Positions 1-8,453 of a stretch of DNA of 64,000 bases are shown here, in pieces. Positions within the stretch are counted from its first letter, which is position 1. Each line of letters opens with the position of its first letter. Under the pieces are notes generated by a model that made no database searches, had not been told where the DNA came from, and worked only from the letters and a program-made list of their open reading frames with translations. Made by a program: the position numbers and the translations under genes. Location: assembly GCA_942493055.1 (NCBI GenBank), contig OW818680.1:4092001-4156000 (forward strand), in the 5' to 3' direction. The DNA is from CAIZQW01 sp942493055 (GTDB taxonomy: Bacteria > Verrucomicrobiota > Kiritimatiellia > RFP12 > UBA1067).

Positions 1-1654
1 TTCCCGAGATGTCAACGGGGTAGACGTTCGGGTCATGCAGGACCTCGGAATGCTTAAACAGGTCGGCGGTGTGGTAGTTGATTCCCCAGACAGCAACTTT
101 GCCATGCGTCTCAAGCAGTCGGGTGATGTTGTCGTCGATGTTTGTCCGGATCACGTCGGGCAGGACGATGTTGTAGCGCTGTCCGCACGCCTTGCAGCCC
201 AGGAAGTTCGTGGTGAACAGCTTGATGTTGTCCCAGCGGTTCGCATGGCGGCAGGCGGTGCAGGTGCCCGAAACGGAGATGCGCCCCATTTTGCAGTCGA
301 TGCTGTTGACCTCCACGGTGGACATCACCTTCGCCAGCGTCATCGGCGCCTCCATGATGTTCCGGATGAGAATCGCAAACTCTTCGTCGGTCAACTTGGA
401 AACCTTGATCTGAGGGCAGCCGTCCTTGAGGAACTGGACCTTGTCTTTGATGATCCCCTTTTCACAGGCATACTTGTACAGATACGAGCCCGGATAGACG
501 GTGATGAGGTTCAGGTTGATTTTGTACTCGGCGTGGGCCCGCCACCAGTTGAGCGTATTGTTGGCAGTCTCCCAGGTCTCCTCGATATCGCCGAAGATGA
601 AGGCCCCTTCCATGGAGATGCCGGCGTCATAAACCATCTTCAGCGTGCTTTCGATCTGCTCGACCGTTGTATGCTTCCGCATGCTCTTCAGGATGCGATT
701 GTCCGCGCTTTCGAGGCCGAACGACATGACGTCGCAGCCGCCCTCTTTCAGGATGGTCAGCAGTTCAGGGGTCATGCAGTCGACACGGAACTGGGCCCAC
801 CAGCGCACATTGTACTTTTTGATCCGCTCACAGAACTCCTTGACGCGTTGAATGTTGTTGGAGAAGAGTTCATCAGCCAGGCAGATGTAGTGGATGTCGA
901 ATTTGGCTACCATGTAATCGAGTTCGGCGAAGAAGCTGTCGAGCGACCGCTGCCGGTATTTGTTGCCGACCGTGTGGAAGCAGAAGGTGCAGTTATAGGG
1001 ACATGAGCGGCTGGCGATCATGAAAACCGTGTTCTTCCGGTTGAGTCCGCTGATGCTGGGGGAGGAGTCGAAAAATGCTTTCAGGTCGAACCCTTCATAG
1101 TCCGGCCAGGCAAGCTCATCGAGATTCCGTATTTCCTTGCGCGGGGGTGTCGTGTGCCAGGCCGAAGCGGGCGTGCGATAGATCAGCCCCTCGACCGTCG
1201 CCGGATCACCTCCGGTCTCCAGGATCCGGCAGAGTTCAACGGCAGTGATCTCGCCTTCGCCGACGACGCCGTAATCCGCGTATGCGAGGGCCGTCATCGC
1301 GGGCTCGGGATCGCTTGTGATGATGCCGCCCCCTACGATGGTAATCACTTCAGGCTTCGCGCGCTTGCTGGCTTCGATCACACTGCGCAACGTGCTGTAT
1401 TGGAAGGAGAGCCCGCCTGTTGCAACAACATCGATGTCGCGCGTCTTAATTTCGTGGCAGAGGATGTCAGCGACTTCGCCATCCCGGTGGTTCAGGTTGA
1501 GCGCTGTGACGTTGAAGCCCGCCTTCTTTAGCGCAGCCGAGACATAGGCGATGCCGAGCGGGAAGGAGTAGCCGTCTCCGACATTTTGAACCAGGCGGGG
1601 CATGACCAGCAGAAAATTAAGTTTTTTGGGAGTGGTGACCGAAGGTGTGCTCAT
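1..1654 (-). CDS. Cobalamin-binding radical SAM protein (3' end beyond window)
   Basis: Read directly from the minus strand; 551 codons are open and run off the window edge. Residues 11-150 look like a B12-binding Rossmann domain (IVGGG near 107, VVGEGE near 130). The radical SAM core follows, with the cluster motif C218-x3-C222-x2-C225. The last visible 35 residues contain KVAVWG, resembling the C-terminal domain of the methyltransferase encoded just upstream. Four cysteines near residues 480-500 (CTAC, CKAC) could bind zinc. B12-radical SAM enzymes often methylate unreactive carbons or rearrange sugars and lipids; the substrate here is unknown. It is the last visible gene of the 8.2-0 kb sugar operon, 26 bp after the methyltransferase. 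The ATG at 1654 is preceded by AAAGGAACC on the coding strand. Confidence 0.85.
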   Translation of the reverse strand, partial: MSTPSVTTPKKLNFLLVMPRLVQNVGDGYSFPLGIAYVSAALKKAGFNVTALNLNHRDGEVADILCHEIKTRDIDVVATGGLSFQYSTLRSVIEASKRAKPEVITIVGGGIITSDPEPAMTALAYADYGVVGEGEITAVELCRILETGGDPATVEGLIYRTPASAWHTTPPRKEIRNLDELAWPDYEGFDLKAFFDSSPSISGLNRKNTVFMIASRSCPYNCTFCFHTVGNKYRQRSLDSFFAELDYMVAKFDIHYICLADELFSNNIQRVKEFCERIKKYNVRWWAQFRVDCMTPELLTILKEGGCDVMSFGLESADNRILKSMRKHTTVEQIESTLKMVYDAGISMEGAFIFGDIEETWETANNTLNWWRAHAEYKINLNLITVYPGSYLYKYACEKGIIKDKVQFLKDGCPQIKVSKLTDEEFAILIRNIMEAPMTLAKVMSTVEVNSIDCKMGRISVSGTCTACRHANRWDNIKLFTTNFLGCKACGQRYNIVLPDVIRTNIDDNITRLLETHGKVAVWGINYHTADLFKHSEVLHDPNVYPVDISG

Positions 1655-1680
1655 GGGTTCCTTTTTTTCGTGCAGGGCGT

Positions 1681-2817
1681 TCAAACGGCCTCCAAACCGG
1701 AGTCGCGCAAAATAGCGATCGCCATGCGCGAACCGAATTTCTTGCGAATGATGGCGGCGACCTCATCAGAGTAGGCAGCGGCCATGACAATGATTGCCGC
1801 GACGGGGTCTGTGGCGAGCGTGTCAGGCGCGACAATCGGGATGTGCGTGGAAGGCGTGTAGCGTCCCTGCTTGAACGGTGCGGAGTCCACCACATACTTG
1901 ATTGAGTCGCCCAGGTCCGCCAAGGCCAGGACAGCGAGCGCCTGATGGCCGGCACCCCACACAGCGACATTCTTGCTTCCATGGGTTGCCACGAAGCGGG
2001 CCAGCTCGCTTTTAAGGTGAGCTTGTTGGCTACGGAAGGCCGACAAGTCAGTGGGCGTGCGCTTGCGGACCACGGATGAAATAATGTAGTCGTGCCAGAT
2101 CGCCTGTGTTTCGATGACCTCGAAGCCATTGCGCTCCAAGAGGGCGTTGAGGGTCTCGCGGGTAAAGTAGAAGAGGTGGTCGCCGATGAATTCGGAGAAG
2201 AGGTTTTTCTTGAGCATCATGTCGAAGTTCGGGACCTCAATCAGTCCTACCGCGTGCTCCGCAAGGTTTGCGTGAATGCCCTGCAAGGTCGCGTTCGGGT
2301 TGCACAGGTGCTCCAGAAAATTCATGATGAAGAAACCGTCAAAAGGCGCGTTGACGAGTTGGACAGCAGGACTTTCAACGAAGACCTGCTCAACGTTCAG
2401 GCCGGCCTTGACGCAGTGTGCTGCGGAGTCCTCGCCGAACTCGGTGCCATAAACAGCAGCGCCTGCCTGTTGCATGAGCGAGAGGTATTCGCCCTTGCCA
2501 CAACCGATTTCCATGACCTTTTTTCCTTTTAGACCGTAACCCTCCACGAAAGCCTTGAACTGTACCTTTCGGAACTCGCCCATCTCTGGTGAAAAGGCCG
2601 CTGCGCGGATCACTTCTCGCCAATAGGGGACAGGGTCACTGTTCAGTTGCACGAGTCCGCACAGCGAACACTGGCAGATCTCGAGGTCGCAGCCTCGGTC
2701 GGCTGCGACTGTGGTGGCGTCAGGCAGGTGCTGTGCCGCTTTGGGCATATTCGAGTAGGTGAGCAGCGGTTCACTGAAGAACCCGCCTCCACAGACTCGG
2801 CATAAGTTTACAGGCAT
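1681..2817 (-). CDS. SAM-dependent sugar C-methyltransferase
   Basis: 378 residues with the three-part plan of NDP-hexose C-methyltransferases. The N-terminal zinc site has C6-x2-C9 and C50-x2-C53. The class I methyltransferase fold carries motif I MEIGCGKGE (102-110). The C-terminal Rossmann-like domain has VAVWGAG at 284-290. Members of this family (TylC3, NovU type) put a methyl group on C3 of a 4-keto nucleotide sugar. The start overlaps the end of the upstream Nudix gene by 10 bp, so translation is probably coupled. The substrate is inferred from context: a keto-deoxy sugar made by the neighbouring genes. Which carbon is methylated cannot be read from sequence. Confidence 0.88.
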   Translation of the reverse strand: MPVNLCRVCGGGFFSEPLLTYSNMPKAAQHLPDATTVAADRGCDLEICQCSLCGLVQLNSDPVPYWREVIRAAAFSPEMGEFRKVQFKAFVEGYGLKGKKVMEIGCGKGEYLSLMQQAGAAVYGTEFGEDSAAHCVKAGLNVEQVFVESPAVQLVNAPFDGFFIMNFLEHLCNPNATLQGIHANLAEHAVGLIEVPNFDMMLKKNLFSEFIGDHLFYFTRETLNALLERNGFEVIETQAIWHDYIISSVVRKRTPTDLSAFRSQQAHLKSELARFVATHGSKNVAVWGAGHQALAVLALADLGDSIKYVVDSAPFKQGRYTPSTHIPIVAPDTLATDPVAAIIVMAAAYSDEVAAIIRKKFGSRMAIAILRDSGLEAV

Positions 2818-3368
2818 AAAGGAGTCCTCCTGGTTTGTGTACGTTTCAACAGCTCTTTAAACGCAGGGTTGGTGCAGATATACGGACGATAGATTTCATG
2901 GACGGGCAGCAAGGTGTCAGGACAGTGGGTGTGCCATTGGAGAAAGCCTGTCGTGGTAGGGGTCAGGCCAGTGTTGACGGGGATGAAACTTTCAGGCAGC
3001 GAGCATGCATACAGAAAAGAGATGAAGTGCGAGCGCGACTTCTGCTCGGGAAGGATGATTTGGTGAAGTGCGATGGGGGTTGGGTCAAACTCAACCGGTG
3101 TCCCAAGTTCCGTGGCGGCTACTTTCAAAAGTCGTTGCTCGAAGGTTTCTCTGAACCGGATGATGCCGCCGGGGATGTGCCAGCCCTGGCCGGAAAAGGC
3201 GTCGTTGCGCCAGGACAGCAAGGTGCGTCCGTTGCTGTCTCGCACGAGCAGATCGACATTCACCATGGGCGTGATGCGGCTTGCAAAGAGGAAAACCTCC
3301 TCAGGGAGACCCACGGTAGGGTCAACAATCTGTTGCTCGAGAAAAGAGATAGCATCAGGGATGGTCAT
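2808..3368 (-). CDS. Nudix hydrolase, GDP-mannose mannosyl hydrolase-like
   Basis: 186 residues. The Nudix signature lies at about 67-89 (PGGIIRFRETFEQRLLKVAA). It lacks the REUXEE glutamate pair of ordinary Nudix enzymes and has instead the shortened form seen in GDP-mannose mannosyl hydrolases (Gmm/WcaH), which release the sugar rather than cleave the diphosphate. It may cleave or proofread an activated sugar in this pathway. It overlaps the upstream epimerase gene by 4 bp and the downstream methyltransferase gene by 10 bp, so all three are likely made together. Substrate assignment is by family resemblance only. Confidence 0.75.
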   Translation of the reverse strand: MTIPDAISFLEQQIVDPTVGLPEEVFLFASRITPMVNVDLLVRDSNGRTLLSWRNDAFSGQGWHIPGGIIRFRETFEQRLLKVAATELGTPVEFDPTPIALHQIILPEQKSRSHFISFLYACSLPESFIPVNTGLTPTTTGFLQWHTHCPDTLLPVHEIYRPYICTNPAFKELLKRTQTRRTPLCL

Positions 3369-4237
3369 AGAAAGTCGGGGTTGAGCAGGTTTCGGTTCGC
3401 GTCATGCCAGCGATAAACGGTTTCGATGGCTTTGGTGATCGGGGTGAACATGAAGCCGCCGAGTTCAGCGAGCAGGCGCGAGTTGTCGCCGCTGTACTCG
3501 ATACCGAGGCCTGGGGTCTTGGCGATAATGTCGAGCTGCTTTCCAGAAGTCTGGAGCACCACGCGCGCGAGATTCGTGAAGGCATGCGCGTGACCGGAGC
3601 AGACGTTGTAGGTGTGATGCTGGGGCGAGGCGGTGAGGAACCAGCGCACAATGCGGGCGAGGTCGCCCACGTACAGGTGGTCGAACCGGCGATTCTGGTT
3701 CATCACAAGCGGCTGGTCCAGCACGGCCCTGCAGCAGGCGTTGGAGAGAAAGCGCGTCCGCCAGTCATCATCCGGGCCGAAGAGGCCGAAGAGTCGCAGG
3801 TTGTAGATCTTCGCCGAGGCTTGCGCATGAAGGTTCATGAGGTACTTCGAGAAACCATACGGGTCGTGCGGGACGTGGCTGTCGAAATAGCTCTCCGGCA
3901 TTTTGGGGATCCAGTGCGGCCGACTGAACTCGGCTCCGGAGCCGAAATAGAGCATGCGTCCGAAGTGTCCCTGGCAGCGGGCGATATGGAAGAACATCTT
4001 GAGGTTGTTTTCGAGCACCAGGCCCGGGTTCTTGGTGGAGTGCTTGGGCGCGGCGTCGTAGGTGGCTGCGTGGATGACGACATCATACTTGTGGACGCGG
4101 AGCCGGTCTTCGACGCGGGCGGAGTCGAGGAGGTCAAGCGTGGCGCGGCCCAAACAATCGACCGCATGGTCGGCCTTGAGGTGCTCCAGCAGATTGCGGG
4201 CGATGAAGCCGTTGCCGCCTGTGATAAGAATTTTCAT
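3365..4237 (-). CDS. NAD-dependent sugar epimerase/dehydratase (extended SDR)
   Basis: 290 residues. The Rossmann motif GGNGFIA is at 7-13 and the catalytic Y127-x3-K131 is in YGFSK, both typical of extended short-chain dehydrogenases acting on nucleotide sugars. At 290 residues it is on the short side, like GDP-fucose synthase or 4-ketoreductases. It lies 3 bp after the ThDP enzyme gene and overlaps the Nudix gene by 4 bp. In yersiniose synthesis a reductase (YerF) follows the ThDP step; this protein is a candidate for that role, but an epimerase or plain 4-ketoreductase is equally possible. Confidence 0.82.
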   Translation of the reverse strand: MKILITGGNGFIARNLLEHLKADHAVDCLGRATLDLLDSARVEDRLRVHKYDVVIHAATYDAAPKHSTKNPGLVLENNLKMFFHIARCQGHFGRMLYFGSGAEFSRPHWIPKMPESYFDSHVPHDPYGFSKYLMNLHAQASAKIYNLRLFGLFGPDDDWRTRFLSNACCRAVLDQPLVMNQNRRFDHLYVGDLARIVRWFLTASPQHHTYNVCSGHAHAFTNLARVVLQTSGKQLDIIAKTPGLGIEYSGDNSRLLAELGGFMFTPITKAIETVYRWHDANRNLLNPDFL

Positions 4238-4240
4238 AGT

Positions 4241-6049
4241 TTATTCGGGGAGCGGTGGAATGATCATGTTCGCGCGGAACTCGTCGCGGTCCAGGAAGGG
4301 CCAGAGGTCTTCGAGGGGTTTCGAGGCCATGCTGCCGTCCTTCCGCTGATAGGACGAGAGCTTCGGGCTGGTCGGCTGATTCTTTGGGACGACTACATCG
4401 CAGATGCACGGTCCGGGGGCGGCCAAAATCTCGCGGATCTTCTCCCGGAGGCCGTCATTACTGACCAGTCTGCAGGTTGGAAGTTTGTAGGCGGTTGCAA
4501 TCTGGCAGGAGTCCGGAAGCGTGAGTCCGCTCTCCGGGTCGCTGGCCACAAAGTGGCCGTTGAAAAAATTCTGCTGGGAGCCTCGGATTGAGCCATAGCC
4601 CTGGTTGTTGAGGACGAAGAGCTTGACCGGCAATTGAAAGCGGTGCAGCAGTTCGAGTTCTTGAATGTTCATCTGGAACCCGCCGTCGCCGTCGATACAC
4701 ACGGTGCGATGGTTGTGAGCTGCGATACATCCGCCGATTGCAGCGGGGAGGCCAAAGCCCATGGGCCCCAAACCTTCGGTGTTGAAGACGCGTTGCCCCA
4801 GCTTGACCTTGAACGCCTGCATGGTCAACTCGCTGCACTGTCCCGAACTGCCGGGGATGAGCAGGTCTTCAGCGGTCATCTCGCCGGAAATGGCATCCAT
4901 GAGGGCATAGAGATCGACCGCGTCGGTCCGGTTCCAGTGCTCTTTTGTGATGAGCGGATACTGTGTCTGCCAAGCCCTTACGCGCGCGCGCCATTCCGAA
5001 GGGTCTGGCATGGATGCGCCCGCGAGTTGATTCAACATCTCGCTGAGAAAAAGACGCGCGTCGCTGGCAATCTTTTCGGCAATCGGCATCTCCATTTTAT
5101 TGATTTCCGCTGCATCGATATCGACCATGATCTTCTGAGCGCCACGGGCAAAGTTCGGATGGTTGTAACCGGTCTGGCCGTGATCGAGTCGGGCGCCGAT
5201 CACGAGGAGCGCATCCGCGTTCTGCTGTGTAAAATTGGCTGCGCGTTGGCCGATCGCGCCGGGACGGCCCGCGTAGAGGGGATCATCGTCTGCGAGGAAG
5301 TCAATCGCCTTCCAGGTCAGGAGGACCGGAATATTCAGCTTTCGGATCACGGCGTTGAATTCGGGCAGGGCAGTCGCGAGCCGGACGCCATTGCCTGCGA
5401 GCAGGACCGGGCGTTGGGCAGTGCGCAGGATCTCAAGCGTGCGACGGACCTGCTCCTTGAGGCGCTGCGCGTTGACGCTGGGCAAGAGGCCTTCCTTGCC
5501 GGGGTCAAAGCGTTCCAATGTCTGCACGTCGATGGTGGCGGCTTGGACATCGAGCGGGATATCGATCCAGACCGGACCTGGGCGGCCGGTGCGGGCGAGA
5601 TAGACCGCCTTCTCCAGATGGTAGCGGATCGTGAGCGGGTCGTGTACAAGGATGGCGTATTTGGTGATGGGCTTGACCAGGTCGATGATGGGAATTTCCT
5701 GAAAGCCCATCTGGCGCACCCCTTTGCCAGTCGAGAGATCTGCGCGTTTCACTTGTCCCGAGAGCATGAGCAGGGGCGTGGAGTCAAGCCAGGCGCCTGC
5801 GACACCGGTGATGGCGTTGGTTCCGCCCGGCCCTGTCGTGACGAGGGCGACGCCGAGGTGGCTGGTGCATTGGGAGTAAGCATCCGCGGCGATGGCTGCG
5901 CCCTGCTCGTGAAGGTTGCAGATGAATTGGAGTCTGCGTTCAGACCCCAGGGATTCCACCAGGTGCATGCAGCCGCCACCGGGGAGCATAAACACGTGCC
6001 GGACACCTTGGTCGGCGACGAACTGCATCACATAATCAGAAAGTTTCAT
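4241..6049 (-). CDS. ThDP-dependent acetolactate-synthase-like enzyme (possible YerE-type)
   Basis: 602 residues with the full three-domain layout of the acetolactate synthase family. The catalytic glutamate is E48 (NLHEQGAA). The ThDP/Mg site begins at GDGGFQMN near 455 and closes with LNNQGYGSI about 30 residues later. No acetolactate synthase small subunit or other branched-chain amino acid gene is near. It sits 3 bp before an SDR and downstream of a sugar operon containing rfbFGH elsewhere in the cluster. In Yersinia, YerE is a homologue that transfers a two-carbon unit from pyruvate to CDP-3,6-dideoxy-4-ketoglucose. A similar role is my inference from the neighbours. A housekeeping acetolactate synthase is less likely here. 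Confidence 0.85.
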   Translation of the reverse strand: MKLSDYVMQFVADQGVRHVFMLPGGGCMHLVESLGSERRLQFICNLHEQGAAIAADAYSQCTSHLGVALVTTGPGGTNAITGVAGAWLDSTPLLMLSGQVKRADLSTGKGVRQMGFQEIPIIDLVKPITKYAILVHDPLTIRYHLEKAVYLARTGRPGPVWIDIPLDVQAATIDVQTLERFDPGKEGLLPSVNAQRLKEQVRRTLEILRTAQRPVLLAGNGVRLATALPEFNAVIRKLNIPVLLTWKAIDFLADDDPLYAGRPGAIGQRAANFTQQNADALLVIGARLDHGQTGYNHPNFARGAQKIMVDIDAAEINKMEMPIAEKIASDARLFLSEMLNQLAGASMPDPSEWRARVRAWQTQYPLITKEHWNRTDAVDLYALMDAISGEMTAEDLLIPGSSGQCSELTMQAFKVKLGQRVFNTEGLGPMGFGLPAAIGGCIAAHNHRTVCIDGDGGFQMNIQELELLHRFQLPVKLFVLNNQGYGSIRGSQQNFFNGHFVASDPESGLTLPDSCQIATAYKLPTCRLVSNDGLREKIREILAAPGPCICDVVVPKNQPTSPKLSSYQRKDGSMASKPLEDLWPFLDRDEFRANMIIPPLPE

Positions 6050-6061
6050 GGTCGTGTTCTT

Positions 6062-6640
6062 TTAGAGGTGAGGCGCGGAGACGAGGTCCGTCAGGCGCGA
6101 AAGGAGGTCTTGGACCGAGGCGTCCCTCGCCGTGTTCCAAGGCTGGGGGTAGAGGAAGGCCGTGAGGCCGAGTTGCTGAGCGTCAAGCGCATTGGCTTCG
6201 CTGTCCTCGACGAGCACGTCAATGGTGCCGCAGCGTGCGAGAAACTGACCTTTGGTCGTGTCGTACGGCGGGTGGCTATCAAAGGGTCGCGGGGAGGGGA
6301 CAAAGGTAAACGACCTGATCCAGTCGCCAAAATGTGTAAAGGTCCAAGAGGCTGAAACAGAGGCGAAGGCGCGCGGCACAGCGGACAAGGCCACATGGCG
6401 GGCGCGGTCGCCGTGCTGTCGGAACCACTCCAGAACAGCGGCGTTGGGTTGCAACGCGGCATAACGCGTGGCTCGGAATACATCGAGCGAGGCGAGGTAC
6501 TGGTCGAGTGAGAGGCCCACCAGTCCGTCCGGCGGATTACGGATAAGCGAACGATAACTGGGAGGGCCCGGCTGTGTGGCAAGCCAGGACTCAGTCAGAT
6601 TATTCAAGACGTCATCAATATCCCAGGCGATTGTGATCAT
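6062..6640 (-). CDS. HAD-like hydrolase
   Basis: 192 residues. The N-terminal WDIDDVL gives the nucleophile and acid pair D7 and D9, and VLVEDSEAN near 147 matches the late acidic motif of HAD phosphatases. A middle segment has STFTHFG-like helices without a clear cap domain. It lies between the NeuB-like gene (7 bp away) and the ThDP enzyme gene (12 bp away), so a sugar-phosphate phosphatase acting after a NeuB-type condensation is plausible. In nonulosonate pathways the phosphatase follows the synthase when a phosphorylated acceptor is used. The substrate is not determined. Confidence 0.7.
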   Translation of the reverse strand: MITIAWDIDDVLNNLTESWLATQPGPPSYRSLIRNPPDGLVGLSLDQYLASLDVFRATRYAALQPNAAVLEWFRQHGDRARHVALSAVPRAFASVSASWTFTHFGDWIRSFTFVPSPRPFDSHPPYDTTKGQFLARCGTIDVLVEDSEANALDAQQLGLTAFLYPQPWNTARDASVQDLLSRLTDLVSAPHL

Positions 6641-6647
6641 GGCAAAT

Positions 6648-8174
6648 CTACGAGATCGACTTCTTCAGCCAGTCGGCCCAGAAGGTCATTTCAGTTTTCC
6701 GGTGGGTGTTCAGCGCGATAGAGGCGTCGTCGTAGTAGGAGTCGTTTGTGTAGTGGGTCGTGGAGACCTCTTCGAAGATAGCGCCTGTGGGTGACGAGAA
6801 ACTATGGGGTTTGCCACGCTCGACAGTGATGATGTCTCCTGACTGGCACGTTTGTGTCTGGCCATCAAGCGTGAGTTGCATCGTCCCGTAGAGGATGTGG
6901 AAGGTCTCCTCTTTGAGCTTATGCGCATGGCACGGATTTTCCTGCCCGGGGAGCAGGAGGATGATCTTCTTGCAGTACTCGCGATTGATGCAATTGATGA
7001 TCGAGCAGCCCCAGCGCTCGAACTGGTCAAGACCATAGTGATGCGACAACTCCAGCGTGAGTTTATTACGCAAGGTGACTTTGCTCTCTTTCAGGAGCAT
7101 CGCCAGTTTTTTGATGATGGCCAGAATGCGTTCGCGCTGGTCGACAATTTTCAGGTTATCGCGAAGAATGGGCGCATTCGGCTCAACAGGTTTGAGCAGC
7201 GTATATTCCACGTACTTGGAGAGGTCATTCGCAAGGAGATGTCCAGGGATATTGGGGATGGCCAGGAAGGTCTCCTGCCGGGTCACCCGAGTGTCCGCAG
7301 CCAAGGCCTTCTGCGCGAAGACACCGCGTTTGAGGCCGATCAGATCAGCGGCTTCCTTTTCGGAGATCGCGCGACGTTGCTGTTTGACGCCGCACATGGC
7401 GAGCGTCTCTTGCACGGAGAGCAGCCAGGTGTGGAGCTGTTCCGGCGTCGAGGAGTATGGGTTGTTGGGCGCTGATGGCGTGGGCACCCCCACATGCCGT
7501 TCGAAAGCGGTTGCGCCTTTAGCAACGGCCACTTTGACGGCGTCCGCATTGGTAGGCTCCTCGTGTGTTGAGAAGCCGATCGCAATTTCGGCATAGCGTT
7601 CACGGAAGAAATCGAGTTGATTCAGCTCCAGCTCGTTGGCGGGGGTCGGGTAGGAGCCTACGCAGTGCATGAGGCATAAGGGCTTGTCGCGGTGTTCCAG
7701 GAAGGAGACGACGCGGTCGATATCATCTGTCGGCACGCCAGCAGTCGAGGCGACGACCGGAAGGTTGGTCTGCACAATGCGCTCTAAAAGGGGCCAGTCC
7801 GTGAAGGAGCAGCTCGCGATTTTGATGATGTCAAACCCTTGCTCTTCAATCAGGTCAACCGAGACTTCGTCAAAGGGCGTACAGGCGGTCAGAAACCCCA
7901 GTTTCTTGGCTTCCGCTTTGAGTGTCATGAACGCTTCAGGAGAAAGACGTGTCTCCTGGAATCGTTTGACATACTTGATGTCCTGCCGATTTTTGAAATC
8001 CGGATGAATAAAGGTGTCGAGATTGCGGTATTGGAACTTGATGGCAAAGGTGAACGGGAAATCCTTGACCGCCTCATGGCATTGACGAATGATGGCAAGC
8101 CCATGGTTGAGATCGCCCATGTGGTTATTCGCCATTTCAAGAATAAACAGATTTGAGTAAGGGAAGGCAGACAT
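6648..8174 (-). CDS. NeuB-family sialic acid synthase-like protein fused to cupin
   Basis: 508 residues, longer than the usual 340-350 for NeuB. Residues 1-260 form the NeuB TIM barrel (NHMGDLNHG near 16; CTPFDE near 98; IKIAS near 118). Residues 270-350 resemble the antifreeze-like SAF domain. Residues 370-500 add a cupin with metal-ligand-like HAHKLKEETFH and GKPHSF. NeuB enzymes condense phosphoenolpyruvate with an aldose to give a nonulosonate; a cupin partner could isomerise or epimerise the sugar. First gene of the 8.2-0 kb operon. The coding strand has AGGAG 10 bp before ATG and a sigma-54-type site upstream. Function is inferred from domain content. Confidence 0.85.
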   Translation of the reverse strand: MSAFPYSNLFILEMANNHMGDLNHGLAIIRQCHEAVKDFPFTFAIKFQYRNLDTFIHPDFKNRQDIKYVKRFQETRLSPEAFMTLKAEAKKLGFLTACTPFDEVSVDLIEEQGFDIIKIASCSFTDWPLLERIVQTNLPVVASTAGVPTDDIDRVVSFLEHRDKPLCLMHCVGSYPTPANELELNQLDFFRERYAEIAIGFSTHEEPTNADAVKVAVAKGATAFERHVGVPTPSAPNNPYSSTPEQLHTWLLSVQETLAMCGVKQQRRAISEKEAADLIGLKRGVFAQKALAADTRVTRQETFLAIPNIPGHLLANDLSKYVEYTLLKPVEPNAPILRDNLKIVDQRERILAIIKKLAMLLKESKVTLRNKLTLELSHHYGLDQFERWGCSIINCINREYCKKIILLLPGQENPCHAHKLKEETFHILYGTMQLTLDGQTQTCQSGDIITVERGKPHSFSSPTGAIFEEVSTTHYTNDSYYDDASIALNTHRKTEMTFWADWLKKSIS

Positions 8175-8453
8175 GCTTAATTAACTCCTGAATTTACATC
8201 CAACATACGAATCCATACGCATGAAGTGTGCCATATACGTCTGGTGAAGTCAAGGGACTCATTGTTTTCAAAAACCCGCCAGCCAGCTAAAGGGTCTGAA
8301 GGGTGGCGCTATATATGCGAGATGGTTAGTGGATGCGTTCATTTTTGATCGGACGCTGGCCACCTTTGCAAATCTCGATCATTTCGGTGATCTCAACGAA
8401 ATGATCCTCTACACGCTGACCGCTGACGAAACACGCGGTACGCGCCTTGAAGT
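8175..8453. other. Intergenic gap with a possible gene remnant
   Basis: The gap separates the NeuB operon from rfbH. It holds the promoter at 8218-8233. At 8288-8325 the sequence resembles the 3' end of rfbH (8456-8494) imperfectly, with roughly three quarters of positions matching, as if a second copy of such a 3' end had decayed. On the plus strand, 8326-8457 is an open run ending in TAA at the rfbH stop region, but it has no start or RBS and I do not call it a gene. Confidence 0.3.
8218..8233 (-). promoter_or_regulatory. Sigma-54 (-24/-12) promoter for the NeuB-led sugar operon
   Basis: The minus strand reads TGGCACACTTCATGCG: GG and GC are separated by exactly 10 bases, as required for sigma-54 promoters (consensus TGGCAC-N5-TTGC). 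The predicted start lies near 8208, giving a leader of about 34 bases with AGGAG before the NeuB-like ATG. The -12 box is ATGC, not TTGC. No activator-binding site was identified. Confidence 0.6.

Noticed and set aside
35..1006. Long plus-strand open frame at the window start
   Set aside because: It is the antisense of the radical SAM gene, whose minus-strand translation contains the cluster cysteines and B12 domain motifs.
3404..6355. Long plus-strand frames across 3.4-6.4 kb
   Set aside because: Antisense to the epimerase, ThDP and HAD genes; compositions are atypical (Val, Glu, Gly, Arg rich) and no domain or RBS is seen.
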